From contig JAQYOA010000116.1 of NCBI GenBank assembly GCA_028727605.1, positions 1-32,319 of the forward strand: a DNA stretch of 32,319 bases. The letters run 5' to 3'. A program made the position numbers and the translations under genes. Positions 15,959-24,736 of this stretch are shown piece by piece. Under the pieces are notes generated by a model. That model saw only the letters and a program-made list of their open reading frames with translations. It had not been told where the DNA came from and did no database searches. Each line of letters opens with the position of its first letter. Positions within the stretch are counted from its first letter, which is position 1. The DNA is from Lachnospiraceae bacterium (GTDB lineage Bacteria; Bacillota; Clostridia; Lachnospirales; Lachnospiraceae).

Positions 15959-16945
15959 ATGGTGGAAAAAGTAATAGGTGCAGTCGATATAGGCGGAACA
16001 AAAATTCATGTCGGAATTGTAGATGACTTGGGAAATGTGCTTGCGGATCAGTGTTTTCCGACGGATGCGGACCATCAGAGCGGAGAAGAAGCAATGGACA
16101 AGGTGGCAGATATTCTGTCAGATTTGTGCAGTCAGGCCGGTATGCAGCTGAAAAATTTAAGAGGAATCGGAGTTTCCTGTGCAGGACCGGTGAATATAGA
16201 AACAGGAATTGTGGAAAATCCTTATACACTAGCGGGGTGGATGGGATTTCCGATCGTAAAGGATCTTTCCCGGAAAACGGGACTGGAAGTAAGGCTGGAA
16301 AACGATGCCAACGGAGCGCTTCTTGGAGAAATTTTCCAGAGAAATCAAAAAGAGCAAAGAGTACTGATGATTACGCTTGGCACAGGGATCGGTGTGGCTT
16401 TCTGGCAGGAAGGGGAACTGTACCGGGGCGGAAAATATCATCCGGAAATGGGACATATCATCGTTGCATCCGACGGACCGGAATGCTATTGCGGTCACAG
16501 GGGATGCTTTGAGAGTCTCTGTTCGGGCAAAGCAATCAATGAAAGAGCGCAGCTGGCCGGATACCGGGATTTCGATGAGGTATACGAAAAGGCCTGCGAT
16601 CAGGAAAAACCGGCATCGGAGTTGCTGGAAAGAATCCTGAAAGATATGAAAAATGGAATCTGGAGTCTGAATATTGTATTCAAACCGGATACGATAATTC
16701 TGGCGGGAGGATTTTCGAAAAAATATTTTTCTTTAATTCGGGATGCTGTTATGGAAGACTGCTGCGGAAAAGAAGATTTTCTGAATCCGTTTGAAATGCT
16801 GCCGGCCTGCGGAAACAAGAATTCCGCATTGGTAGGAGCAAATATGCTGTTTTATAAAGATGAGGCGGTATCAAATTCATTACCCTGTGATTTTACTGCG
16901 AGGGCAAAGAATTACCGCAGTCTGGAAAGGAAAGAAGCACTATGA
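15959..16945 (+). CDS. ROK-family sugar kinase
   Basis: A 328-aa ROK kinase. It has the ATP loop DIGGTK (about residues 10-15), the catalytic Asp in ENDANGALLGE, GTGIGVAF, the HPEMGH metal His and a full zinc motif CYCGHRGCFE. It phosphorylates a hexose or N-acetylhexosamine at O6 in the cytoplasm. The specificity cannot be read from sequence: HPEMGH also occurs in fructokinase-like members, while the CxCGxxGCxE motif is general to ROK. Within this locus it probably acts on the monosaccharide released by the glycosidases. The ribosome binding site is weak (AGGTAG). Its stop overlaps the GH4 start by 4 nt (ATGA), indicating translational coupling. Confidence 0.88.
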   Translation: MVEKVIGAVDIGGTKIHVGIVDDLGNVLADQCFPTDADHQSGEEAMDKVADILSDLCSQAGMQLKNLRGIGVSCAGPVNIETGIVENPYTLAGWMGFPIVKDLSRKTGLEVRLENDANGALLGEIFQRNQKEQRVLMITLGTGIGVAFWQEGELYRGGKYHPEMGHIIVASDGPECYCGHRGCFESLCSGKAINERAQLAGYRDFDEVYEKACDQEKPASELLERILKDMKNGIWSLNIVFKPDTIILAGGFSKKYFSLIRDAVMEDCCGKEDFLNPFEMLPACGNKNSALVGANMLFYKDEAVSNSLPCDFTARAKNYRSLERKEAL

Positions 16946-18324
16946 AAAAATACGATAAGTTAAAAATAGTTATGGTAGGAGCGGGAAGCTGTTCTTTTTG
17001 TCCTGCCACATTGTCAGATATTCTTCTGAGCGATCTGATTAACTCACTTCCTCTGGAGGTATGTCTGATGGACATCGATCAGCATGCGCTGGAAGTTAGT
17101 CATGAATATGCGAAGAGAGCAGTTGAATACTCCGGAAGAACATTGAAACTCTCTGCAACTACAGATTTGGACGAAGCGCTCTGCGGCGCAGACTTTGTTG
17201 TCTCCGCAATTGAAGTAGACCGTTACCATTACTGGTCCATGGATTTCCATATTCCGAGAAGATACGGATTCCGTCAGGTATACGGAGAAAACGGAGGTCC
17301 CGGCGGAATGTTCCATGCGCTGAGAAATCTCGGACCGACCCTTCACATTGCACACAGAATGGAAGAGATCTGTCCGGAGGCATGGCTGATCAATTATACC
17401 AATCCGGAAGCAAAGCTGGTTGAGGCAGTGCTGAAGCTGACAAAAATTCATGCGGTTGGCGTATGTCACGGCTTTGAGATGGGTGTTGATCAGGTTGCAA
17501 AGGTGCTGGAGAGAAAACCGGAAGAACTGGAAGTGGTTGGCTACGGACTGAATCATTTCGGATGGCTGACTTCGATTAAGGATAAAGAGACAGGAGAGGA
17601 TTTGTATCCGCTTTTCCGCGAAAAGGAACAGCAGAGCCATTGGCTGGCAAACTGGGATGAAGTGGGACTTTCCAGAATTATGCTGAGAACCTACGGTCTG
17701 TATCCGTATCCGGGAACAAACCATATCGGCGAATATATTGCATGGAGTGATGAATTCCTTGCAAGCACCAAGATTCAGTATTTCTTTGATCCGGTAAAGG
17801 AAAAACCGTGGGAGACCAAAAAGACCCCAAGATTTGTCTATGATTTCTGTTCCAACCCTACAGGAATTGCTTTTTCGGAAGTTGACAAGGATAAAGATGA
17901 GGAATATAAGAAGTGCTTTGTAATTGGCGAGGAGGGACTGAAGAGATCCCATGAGTACGGAATTCCGATCATCGAGGCGATTGCCTTTGACCTTCATCGT
18001 TATATTCCGTCTCTGAACCAGCTGAACAAGGGACAGATCCCCGGAATTCTTGAGAATATGTGTGTGGAAGGTCCGTGTATGCTGGATGCAGAGGGAATTC
18101 ATCTGATGGATGTTCCGGCGCTTCCGCCGGCTGTCACTGCAATGATCAATCAGCAGGGTGCAATTCATCAGCTGCTGATCGAGGCATATACAGAGCATTC
18201 CAAAAATAAACTTCTTCAGGCAATGTTGCTGGATCCTACGATTTCAAATTACAACAATGCAGTAGCACTGATTGACGAAATGTTTGAGCGTGAGAAAGAA
18301 ATTTTGCCGGAAATGAGCTGGTAA
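16942..18324 (+). CDS. GH4 family NAD-dependent glycoside hydrolase
   Basis: A 460-aa GH4 enzyme with an N-terminal Rossmann fold (VMVGAGSCSF, residues about 10-19). NYTNPEAK follows, then the metal-binding Cys175 in CHGF and the conserved LNHFGW. GH4 enzymes use NAD+ and Mn2+ in an oxidation-elimination mechanism and can cleave alpha- or beta-linkages of glucosides, galactosides, glucuronides and galacturonides. The CHG form of the Cys motif is usual for members acting on non-phosphorylated glycosides, while 6-phosphoglycosidases have a CN-type motif. Distant relatives such as LplD also sit beside LplABC transporters. It is translationally coupled to the ROK kinase and followed by a terminator-like hairpin. 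Confidence 0.88.
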   Translation: MKKYDKLKIVMVGAGSCSFCPATLSDILLSDLINSLPLEVCLMDIDQHALEVSHEYAKRAVEYSGRTLKLSATTDLDEALCGADFVVSAIEVDRYHYWSMDFHIPRRYGFRQVYGENGGPGGMFHALRNLGPTLHIAHRMEEICPEAWLINYTNPEAKLVEAVLKLTKIHAVGVCHGFEMGVDQVAKVLERKPEELEVVGYGLNHFGWLTSIKDKETGEDLYPLFREKEQQSHWLANWDEVGLSRIMLRTYGLYPYPGTNHIGEYIAWSDEFLASTKIQYFFDPVKEKPWETKKTPRFVYDFCSNPTGIAFSEVDKDKDEEYKKCFVIGEEGLKRSHEYGIPIIEAIAFDLHRYIPSLNQLNKGQIPGILENMCVEGPCMLDAEGIHLMDVPALPPAVTAMINQQGAIHQLLIEAYTEHSKNKLLQAMLLDPTISNYNNAVALIDEMFEREKEILPEMSW

Positions 18325-18330
18325 AAGCGA

Positions 18331-18379
18331 AAGGCTGTCACAAAATGGAATATTTTCTGTTTTGATGGCAGCCTTTTTT
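18331..18379 (+). terminator. Intrinsic terminator after GH4
   Basis: AAGGCTGTCACAAAA (18331-18345) pairs with TTTTGATGGCAGCCTT (about 18360-18375) with one G-U pair and one bulge, followed by a run of six T. It should end or attenuate transcription before the deaminase and GH2 genes. Confidence 0.75.
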
Positions 18380-18443
18380 GATGCAGGTGAGCAGAGAAAA
18401 CGGGTATGGCAGATCAAAAAGGTGCGAAAGGAAGAAACAGGTT

Positions 18444-19178
18444 ATGAGAAAAAATGTGTTAATAAAAGACAATTATGAGGAAATGAGCCGGGAAGCGGCA
18501 GAAGTGATTTATGAGGTCATCGAGAAGAATCCGGAGGCAGCGATCGTCATCGCAACAGGCCATTCTCCTCTCCTGGCTTATCGTATGCTGGCAGAGAAAG
18601 TCAAAGAAAACCAAATGGATGTCAGCCGTCTTACTATTGTGAAGCTGGACGAGTGGGCAGGCCTGGACGGAGAGAACGAGGCCACCTGCGAATATTTTAT
18701 CCGCAAAGAAATTCTGGAGCCGCTGGGGATCGATGAAAATCAGTATCTTCATTTTGCCATGAATGCAAAAGAAGAGGAAGCGGAGTGCAAGAGAATCGAA
18801 GAGGCATATCAGAATCTACCGCAGGTAGATCTGGTGATACTCGGCATCGGCATGAACGGACATTTGGGTCTGAATGAGCCTGCGGAGGAACTGATCGGAC
18901 CGGCCCATGCAATTCTGCTGGACGATAAGACGAAAACTCATGAGCTTCTCAGCCATACCGATAAAAAGGTTGTTGGAGGCCTTACGCTTGGAATGGAAGA
19001 CCTGTTTAGAGGGCAGAAGATTCTGCTGCTGGCAGACGGCAAAGAAAAGGAAAAGGGTCTGGAATACTACCTGAACGATGTAATTACAACAAAAGTGCCG
19101 GTTTCTCTGCTGAAACTGCATCAGAACTGTCAGTGTATTGTAAACAAAGAAAGTTTTCCGTCTTTTTGGAAAGAATGA
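18444..19178 (+). CDS. Amino-sugar-phosphate deaminase/isomerase (AgaI-like, NagB family)
   Basis: A 244-aa NagB/AgaI-family protein. Family residues are visible in KLDEWAGL (catalytic-type Asp) and LGIGMNGHLGLNEP (His and Glu). The wording follows AgaI, the galactosamine-6-phosphate deaminase/isomerase, more than NagB: DEW instead of DEY, ATCEYF near the acceptor helix, GHLGLNEP instead of GHIAFNEP, and no NSRFF segment. The product would be tagatose 6-phosphate from galactosamine 6-phosphate, or fructose 6-phosphate if glucosamine 6-phosphate is the substrate. I start at the ATG at 18444 after AAAGGAAG; a longer frame from 18378 lies in the terminator trailer. It is tightly linked to GH2, 21 bp downstream. 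Confidence 0.82.
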   Translation: MRKNVLIKDNYEEMSREAAEVIYEVIEKNPEAAIVIATGHSPLLAYRMLAEKVKENQMDVSRLTIVKLDEWAGLDGENEATCEYFIRKEILEPLGIDENQYLHFAMNAKEEEAECKRIEEAYQNLPQVDLVILGIGMNGHLGLNEPAEELIGPAHAILLDDKTKTHELLSHTDKKVVGGLTLGMEDLFRGQKILLLADGKEKEKGLEYYLNDVITTKVPVSLLKLHQNCQCIVNKESFPSFWKE

Positions 19179-19199
19179 AACTTGGAAATCGAGGTAACT

Positions 19200-21890
19200 A
19201 TGAATTTAGCGGGAACATGGAATGTATGGATGCCTGACGGAAGCCGGTATGATGCGGTATTTCCCGGAACTCTGGATACCAACGGAATCGGAGAGCAGGA
19301 AGAGGAAGGGCTGGAAAACCGGCTTACCAGAAAGCATACCTTTCAGGGTGCTGTCAGACTGAGCAGGAAAATTTCTCTGAAAGAGATCAAACAGGAAAAA
19401 CGAAGCTTTTTTGAAGTGGAGCGTGCGCGCTGTCTGTCACTGAAAGGAAACGGCAGGGAAATTAAGGAAATGGGAAAGGGTACCCTGTCTACGCCCTATG
19501 TGTTTGAGGTCACCGATTGCCTGAAAGAGGCATTTCTGGAAGGAAAAGAGGAAACAGAATTTGAAGTGACTTCCGACAACAGTTATCCGGAACTGCCGAA
19601 ACTCGGAATTCTGACTTCTTCTGCGGCCACCGACGAAACTCAGACAAACTGGAACGGAATGTTGGGATATATCCGGATACGCCAGGAAAATCAGGTCTTT
19701 CTTGATGAAGTACAGATCTATCCGAAAGGTGGAACAGTGCAGGTTCGTCTGGTAATTGATGCGGGAGAAAATTATGACGGTGAAATTTTTCTTGAAAGCG
19801 AAGCTTTTGAGAAAAAGGAAACCATCCGGGTTGCTCTTCAAAAAGGAGAACGAAAAACTGTTCTGATTTCCCAAATTCCGTTGAAAAAGGAAGTGAAGCG
19901 ATGGGACGAGGGAGAGGGAGTTCTCTATCGTGTTCTGGCCGGCGGTGATCGTCTGGAAACGAAGACGGTCCGGTTTGGTGTTCGTGATTTTGGAGTGAAT
20001 CAGAGGAAAAAACTGACTTTAAATCAGAGAGAGTTTTTCCTTCGGGGAGAAGCAAACTGTGCTGTTTTTCCGGAAACCGGATATGCGCCCATGGAGGAAG
20101 CCAAATGGACGGGAATTCTTCAGACCTATGCTTCCTACGGGGTCAACTGTATGAGATTTCATTCCTGGTGTCCGCCGGAAGAGGCGTTTGACGCAGCTGA
20201 CAAAATGGGGATGATGATGCAGCCGGAGCTGAGTCATTGGGATTATCAGAATGCGTTTGAGAGCGAAGAGAGTTATACCTATTATAAAAAAGAACTGACC
20301 CGAATTTTGAGAAAACTGGCAAACCATCCTTCTTTTGTCATGCTTTCCTTCGGAAATGAGCTGTGGAGTGAAGGGATCGGAGAACGAAGGAAAGAGGAAC
20401 TGCTGGATTATGCACGGGAGCTGGATTCCACGCGATTGTATGCGGGATCCTCAAACGGACATTACGGACAGTGGGGTACTGATCCAAAAAGCGATTTCTA
20501 TACATCACATAATTACAAAGAATTATTCCTGCGGGGAGCAGGTGCGAATATGGAAGGCCATATCAATCAGAAATACCCCAATACCAGAACCAATTTTGAC
20601 GAAGGCGTCAGAAAAATACAGGAGGAAGGGAAACCTGTATTCGGATTCGAGGTGGGCCAGTTTGAAGTTCTGCCGGAATTTGATGAAATTGAAAAGTTTC
20701 GCGGAATTACACGGCCGGTGAATTATGAAATTATGAGGGAAAATGCAAAAGAAAGAGGAGAGCTGAATCAGTGGAAGGAATGGGTGGAAGCCACCGGGGA
20801 GATTGCTCTGCTCGCCTATCGGGAAGAGATTGAGTCGGTGCTTCGAACCGAGGGCATGAGCGGTCTTTCTTTGCTGGGATTGCAGGATTTCCCGGGTCAG
20901 GGAACGGCCCTGGTTGGAATGCTTGACAGCCATCTCTGCCCAAAACCTTATGATTTTGCACGACCGGAACGGTTCCGTGCCTTCTTTTCCCCGGTGGTAC
21001 CGCTGGTACTGATGGATAAGTATACCTACTGGAATACGGAAAAACTATCGGCAGAGATTATGGTGGCGAATTATGGAAAGAGTGCACTTTGTACGGCGGC
21101 TTTCTGGCAGCTTTGCAGGGGAACAAAAACCGTGGCCGAAGGCTGCTTCCGGGAAGCAGTCTATGAAAACCAGGGTCTTCGAAAAATCGGAGAGATGGAA
21201 CAGGATCTGAGTCTGTTTGAAAAACCGGAGCGATTAAATCTGAAAGTCACTGTGGGTGAATATCAGAATGAATATCCCATTTGGGTATATCCGGAACAGA
21301 ACATGACAGGAGAGATGGAACAAAAAGAAGACTATGAGATCTGTAGTCCGCAGGGAAGGACGGTAAGGATTGCATCGGCAATGGATGAGTCGGTAAGAGC
21401 GTATCTGAGAGAAGGGGGCAGGGTGTATCTGGAACCAAAGCCGCTTCCGGAGAATCTCCCTTCTTCCATCGGCGGTCAGTTTACCACTGATTTCTGGTCT
21501 GTCGGTACATTTCCGGATCAGGAAGGCGGCATGGGAATGATTGTTTCAACCGGGCATCCGATTTTCCGGGAATTTCCCACAGAGAATCATACAAACTGGC
21601 AGTGGTGGCAGATGACAAGTCAAAGACCGCTGATTCTTCCCAAAGAGATTAAAGCGATTCTGACGGTTCCTGACAGCGCAAAACGAAAGAAACATATGGG
21701 TCTTTTATTTGAGGCGAAAGTCGGAAAAGGAGTCGTGATGGTAAGCGGAATGGGACTTCGGTTCTGTCAGCAATATCCGGAGACAAGGACGCTGCTGAAG
21801 GGCATTGTGGACTATCTGGGCTCAGAGGAGTGCTGCCCGTCACAGGAAATTTCAGAGGAAGAGCTGTACAAACTGGTAAAAAGTGAGTAA
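19200..21890 (+). CDS. GH2 family glycoside hydrolase
   Basis: An 896-aa enzyme of the GH2 superfamily. An N-terminal jelly-roll sugar-binding domain (MNLAGTWNVWMPDG) and an immunoglobulin-like domain precede a TIM barrel. The acid/base is Glu387 in LSFGNELWSEG. The likely nucleophile is Glu484 in FGFEVGQFEVLPEF. A long C-terminal region includes the motif TYWNTEKLSAEIMVANYGKS. Specificity within GH2 (galactosidase, glucuronidase, mannosidase and others) cannot be assigned, and the FEVGQ nucleophile context is unlike LacZ. No signal peptide is seen. The ATG at 19200 has GAGG five bases before it; an upstream TTG reading (19182) would swallow that site. Last gene of the rightward locus. Confidence 0.85.
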   Translation: MNLAGTWNVWMPDGSRYDAVFPGTLDTNGIGEQEEEGLENRLTRKHTFQGAVRLSRKISLKEIKQEKRSFFEVERARCLSLKGNGREIKEMGKGTLSTPYVFEVTDCLKEAFLEGKEETEFEVTSDNSYPELPKLGILTSSAATDETQTNWNGMLGYIRIRQENQVFLDEVQIYPKGGTVQVRLVIDAGENYDGEIFLESEAFEKKETIRVALQKGERKTVLISQIPLKKEVKRWDEGEGVLYRVLAGGDRLETKTVRFGVRDFGVNQRKKLTLNQREFFLRGEANCAVFPETGYAPMEEAKWTGILQTYASYGVNCMRFHSWCPPEEAFDAADKMGMMMQPELSHWDYQNAFESEESYTYYKKELTRILRKLANHPSFVMLSFGNELWSEGIGERRKEELLDYARELDSTRLYAGSSNGHYGQWGTDPKSDFYTSHNYKELFLRGAGANMEGHINQKYPNTRTNFDEGVRKIQEEGKPVFGFEVGQFEVLPEFDEIEKFRGITRPVNYEIMRENAKERGELNQWKEWVEATGEIALLAYREEIESVLRTEGMSGLSLLGLQDFPGQGTALVGMLDSHLCPKPYDFARPERFRAFFSPVVPLVLMDKYTYWNTEKLSAEIMVANYGKSALCTAAFWQLCRGTKTVAEGCFREAVYENQGLRKIGEMEQDLSLFEKPERLNLKVTVGEYQNEYPIWVYPEQNMTGEMEQKEDYEICSPQGRTVRIASAMDESVRAYLREGGRVYLEPKPLPENLPSSIGGQFTTDFWSVGTFPDQEGGMGMIVSTGHPIFREFPTENHTNWQWWQMTSQRPLILPKEIKAILTVPDSAKRKKHMGLLFEAKVGKGVVMVSGMGLRFCQQYPETRTLLKGIVDYLGSEECCPSQEISEEELYKLVKSE

Positions 21891-21896
21891 AAAAAT

Positions 21897-21952
21897 CCGG
21901 GGAACTTTTTTCACTGTCAAACGCAGGAGAAAATGTTCCCCGGAACTTTTTT
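21897..21952 (+). terminator. Bidirectional terminator between GH2 and the S1-domain gene
   Basis: CCGGGGAAC (21897-21905) and GTTCCCCGG (21935-21943) form a perfect 9-bp stem. T-runs follow on the plus strand (after 21945), and a T-run also follows on the minus strand because A7 precedes the left arm. It serves both convergent genes. Confidence 0.8.
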
Positions 21953-21984
21953 GGTTTTACAGAGAAGGAATCAGGCAGAGAGGA

Positions 21985-22899
21985 TCAATTCAGTTTGATC
22001 TTTGCGAACAAAGATCCCAGGCTGGTGGTCAGTTCTTCTGTTTTTGGAAGAACGATCTCCTCCTCGTGAATTTCTTCTGCGGCAACATCTTCCAGAGCTT
22101 TCATGGAGAGACTGAGCTTTCCGTCTTTAATGGCAGTTACTTTGACTTTCACTTTATCACCAACGGCGAGAACTGCAGAGGGATGTTTGATGCGTTTGCC
22201 GCTGATCTGTGAAATGTGAACCAGACCGGAAATACCGTTTCCAAGGTCGACAAATGCACCGTAGGGCTGCAGGCTTTCCACGGTACCTTCTGTGACCAGA
22301 CCGACTTCCACATTGGAGATCTTCTCCTTGCGCTCTTCCTCTGCCTTTTCGCGGAGAAGCTCTCTGGCAGAGAGAATCAAACGGTCTTTTTCCTTATCCA
22401 GATCAAAGACCTGTACCTGAATCTCTTTGTTCAGATAGTCATTCAGATCCTCTACGTAGCTAAGGGAGAGTTTGGAAGCCGGAATAAATCCGCGGATTCC
22501 CTCCACATAGGCGATGACGCCGGCATTTACAATGCCTTTTACCTTAACCGTGAGAACGGTTTTGTCCTCTTTTAACTGGTTCAGTTTTTCCCAGGCAAGA
22601 ACGTCATTGGCTTCCACACGGGAGAGAAGAATGTTTCCGTGACCGTCGTCCTTTTTTACAACAGTGGCGGATACTTCATCTCCGGGATGAACGCTTTCCT
22701 TTACGTTAAAGCCCGGTTCCCGGCTGAAGTCTTCCACTTTGATAATGCCTTCTGCGTAGTATTTCAGATCCAGGACAATTTCTTTTTCGTCAACAGAGAT
22801 GACGGTGCCGGAGAGAATATCGCCTTCCTCGATTTTCTTGAAGGAAGCTTCCAGCTCTTCGGAATAGTCATCCATTGTTACTTTTTCTTCGTCTGACAT
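21985..22899 (-). CDS. S1 RNA-binding domain protein (ribosomal protein S1-like)
   Basis: A 304-aa protein with three S1 OB-fold repeats, roughly residues 25-95, 110-180 and 200-270. The third is the clearest: GLVTEGTVESLQPYGAFVDLGNGISGLVHISQISGKR. Short S1-like proteins of this type are common in Firmicutes and are annotated as 30S ribosomal protein S1 or general RNA-binding proteins; they are shorter than the six-domain proteobacterial S1. It likely binds mRNA and helps translation or RNA turnover. GAGGTG lies before the ATG. Its promoter on the minus strand overlaps that of the pyrophosphatase gene. Acidic N- and C-termini flank the domains. Confidence 0.85.
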   Translation of the reverse strand: MSDEEKVTMDDYSEELEASFKKIEEGDILSGTVISVDEKEIVLDLKYYAEGIIKVEDFSREPGFNVKESVHPGDEVSATVVKKDDGHGNILLSRVEANDVLAWEKLNQLKEDKTVLTVKVKGIVNAGVIAYVEGIRGFIPASKLSLSYVEDLNDYLNKEIQVQVFDLDKEKDRLILSARELLREKAEEERKEKISNVEVGLVTEGTVESLQPYGAFVDLGNGISGLVHISQISGKRIKHPSAVLAVGDKVKVKVTAIKDGKLSLSMKALEDVAAEEIHEEEIVLPKTEELTTSLGSLFAKIKLN

Positions 22900-22934
22900 C
22901 GTTTTTCACCTCGTTTATCCTTAAAGTTGGCTGC

Positions 22935-22963
22935 ATTATATCACAAAATATTTTCTTTGACCA
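22935..22963 (-). promoter_or_regulatory. Promoter of the S1-domain gene
   Basis: On the minus strand TATAAT (22940-22935), preceded by TGA as an extended -10, lies 17 bp from a partial -35 TGGTCA (22963-22958). Confidence 0.55.
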
Positions 22964-22985
22964 GCTGTAAAAATGATGATAAGAT
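22957..22985 (+). promoter_or_regulatory. Promoter of the pyrophosphatase gene
   Basis: TTGACC (22957-22962) and TAAGAT (22980-22985) are spaced 17 bp apart. The -35 box overlaps the -35 box of the divergent S1-domain gene almost completely. Confidence 0.6.
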
Positions 22986-23065
22986 GTGTATAGCGAACAA
23001 AGGAGGTTGTTTGCCGGTGTGAAAAAGCATACATTGGCGAACGGTGAGCGCAAAATCGGAGGAGA

Positions 23066-24721
23066 ATGATGAAATCGAATGCCAGAGTATATGTGATTGG
23101 ACACAAGAATCCTGATACGGATTCCATATGTTCGGCGATTGCTTATGCAGATATTAAAAACAGAACAGAAAAAGGAAAGACATTTGTGGCGAGACGTGCA
23201 GGACAGATTAATGAGGAAACAGAGTATGTTCTGAAACGGTTCGGTGTGCGTGCACCCGGTTATCTGCCGAATGCAGGTACGCAGGTAAAGGAGATCGATA
23301 TCCATGAGGTTCCGGGCGTTTCCGGTTCGATTTCTGTGAAAAAAGCGTGGGAACTGATGAATAACAACAATGTGGTGACGCTGCCGATTACGTCACCGTC
23401 CAATGACCTTCAGGGTCTGATCACGGTGAGTGATATTGCAGAGTCCTACATGGATGCCTATGACAGCCATGTCATGTCCGCGGCACGGACTCAGTACCGC
23501 AGTATTGCTGAGACGCTGGATGGGACGGTGCTGGTGGGAAATGAACACGGATATTTTATCAAAGGCAAAGTAGTAATCGGTTCTTTCCATCCGGATACCA
23601 TGGAAAATTATATTGAAAAAGACGATCTGGTAATTCTAGGAAATCGTGCGGAGGATCAGCTCTGCGCCATAGAAATGGATGCAAGCTGTATTATTGTGGG
23701 ACTTGGGGCAAAGGTCTCAAAAACAATTCAGCGGCTGGCGGAAGAGAGGAGCTGCGTGATCATCAGCACGCCTCATGATACTTATACTGCTGCGCGTCTG
23801 ATCAATCAGAGTATTCCGGTGAAATATCTGATGAAGAAAAATAATCTGGTTACCTTTACCGTGGATGACTTTGTGGATGATATCAAGGAAGTAATGAAAA
23901 ATCAGCGTCACAGAGATTTTCCGATTTTGAATAAAAAAGGAAAGTATGTGGGAACGATTTCCAGACGGAATCTGATCGGAAACAGAGGAAAACAGCTGAT
24001 TCTGGTGGACCACAATGAAGTGTCCCAGGCTGTAGACAATGTGAAAGAGGCGCAGATTCTGGAAATTATCGATCATCATCGTCTGGGATCGCTGGAAACC
24101 ATGTCTCCGGTCTTTTTCCGGAATCAGCCGGTGGGATGCACCGGTACGATTATGTATCAGATTTATCAGGAAAAAGATCTGGAAATTGAGCCTGCGATTG
24201 CCGGATTGCTCTGCGCGGCAATTATTTCGGATACGCTGATGTTCCGGTCACCTACCTGCACTGCCATGGACAAAGCTGCGGCGGAGGAACTGGCCAGAAT
24301 TGCGGGGATTGATATTCCGGAATTTGCATCGGAGATGTTCCGGGCAGGCAGCAATCTGAAAGATAAATCTCCCGAGGAAATCTTCTATCAGGATTTCAAG
24401 AAGTTTATTATGGGAGATGTTACATTTGGCGTGGGACAGATCAACTCCATGGATGCAGGAGAACTGAAAGCAATCAAGACGCAGCTTCTGCCGAATATGA
24501 AAAATGAATGCGGAAAGCACGGAATCGAGATGGTGTTCTTTATGCTGACCAATATCATTGAGGAGTCGACAGAACTGTTGTATTACGGAAACGGCGCGAA
24601 GGAAGTGATTGAAAAAGCGTTTGAGATTCCGGTGGAGGAAGACAGCTGCATTTTAAGAGGAGTTGTGTCCAGAAAGAAGCAGCTGATTCCGGCATTCATG
24701 ATGGCACTTCAGAATCAGTAG
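23066..24721 (+). CDS. ppaC: CBS-domain manganese-dependent inorganic pyrophosphatase
   Basis: A 551-aa family II pyrophosphatase with an inserted regulatory region. The DHH half starts with GHKNPDTDSICSAIAYAD. The insert follows as CBS1 (about residues 75-135), a DRTGG domain (about 150-255) and CBS2 (about 255-310). The second part of the DHH domain has VDHNE and IDHHRLG, and the DHHA2 domain closes the protein. It hydrolyses pyrophosphate to phosphate using Mn2+ or Co2+. In related clostridial enzymes the CBS part is inhibited by AMP or ADP and activated by ATP or diadenosine polyphosphates. Its length matches the DRTGG-containing class. GGAGGAGA precedes two adjacent ATG codons. The flavin reductase gene follows after 15 bp. 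Confidence 0.93.
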   Translation: MMKSNARVYVIGHKNPDTDSICSAIAYADIKNRTEKGKTFVARRAGQINEETEYVLKRFGVRAPGYLPNAGTQVKEIDIHEVPGVSGSISVKKAWELMNNNNVVTLPITSPSNDLQGLITVSDIAESYMDAYDSHVMSAARTQYRSIAETLDGTVLVGNEHGYFIKGKVVIGSFHPDTMENYIEKDDLVILGNRAEDQLCAIEMDASCIIVGLGAKVSKTIQRLAEERSCVIISTPHDTYTAARLINQSIPVKYLMKKNNLVTFTVDDFVDDIKEVMKNQRHRDFPILNKKGKYVGTISRRNLIGNRGKQLILVDHNEVSQAVDNVKEAQILEIIDHHRLGSLETMSPVFFRNQPVGCTGTIMYQIYQEKDLEIEPAIAGLLCAAIISDTLMFRSPTCTAMDKAAAEELARIAGIDIPEFASEMFRAGSNLKDKSPEEIFYQDFKKFIMGDVTFGVGQINSMDAGELKAIKTQLLPNMKNECGKHGIEMVFFMLTNIIEESTELLYYGNGAKEVIEKAFEIPVEEDSCILRGVVSRKKQLIPAFMMALQNQ

Positions 24722-24736
24722 GGACGGACAGAAAAA

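Noticed and set aside
18378-18443. Longer start for the AgaI-like deaminase.
   Set aside because: The upstream extension lies in the trailer of the GH4 terminator and has no family similarity; the ATG at 18444 follows AAAGGAAG and matches the family N-terminus.
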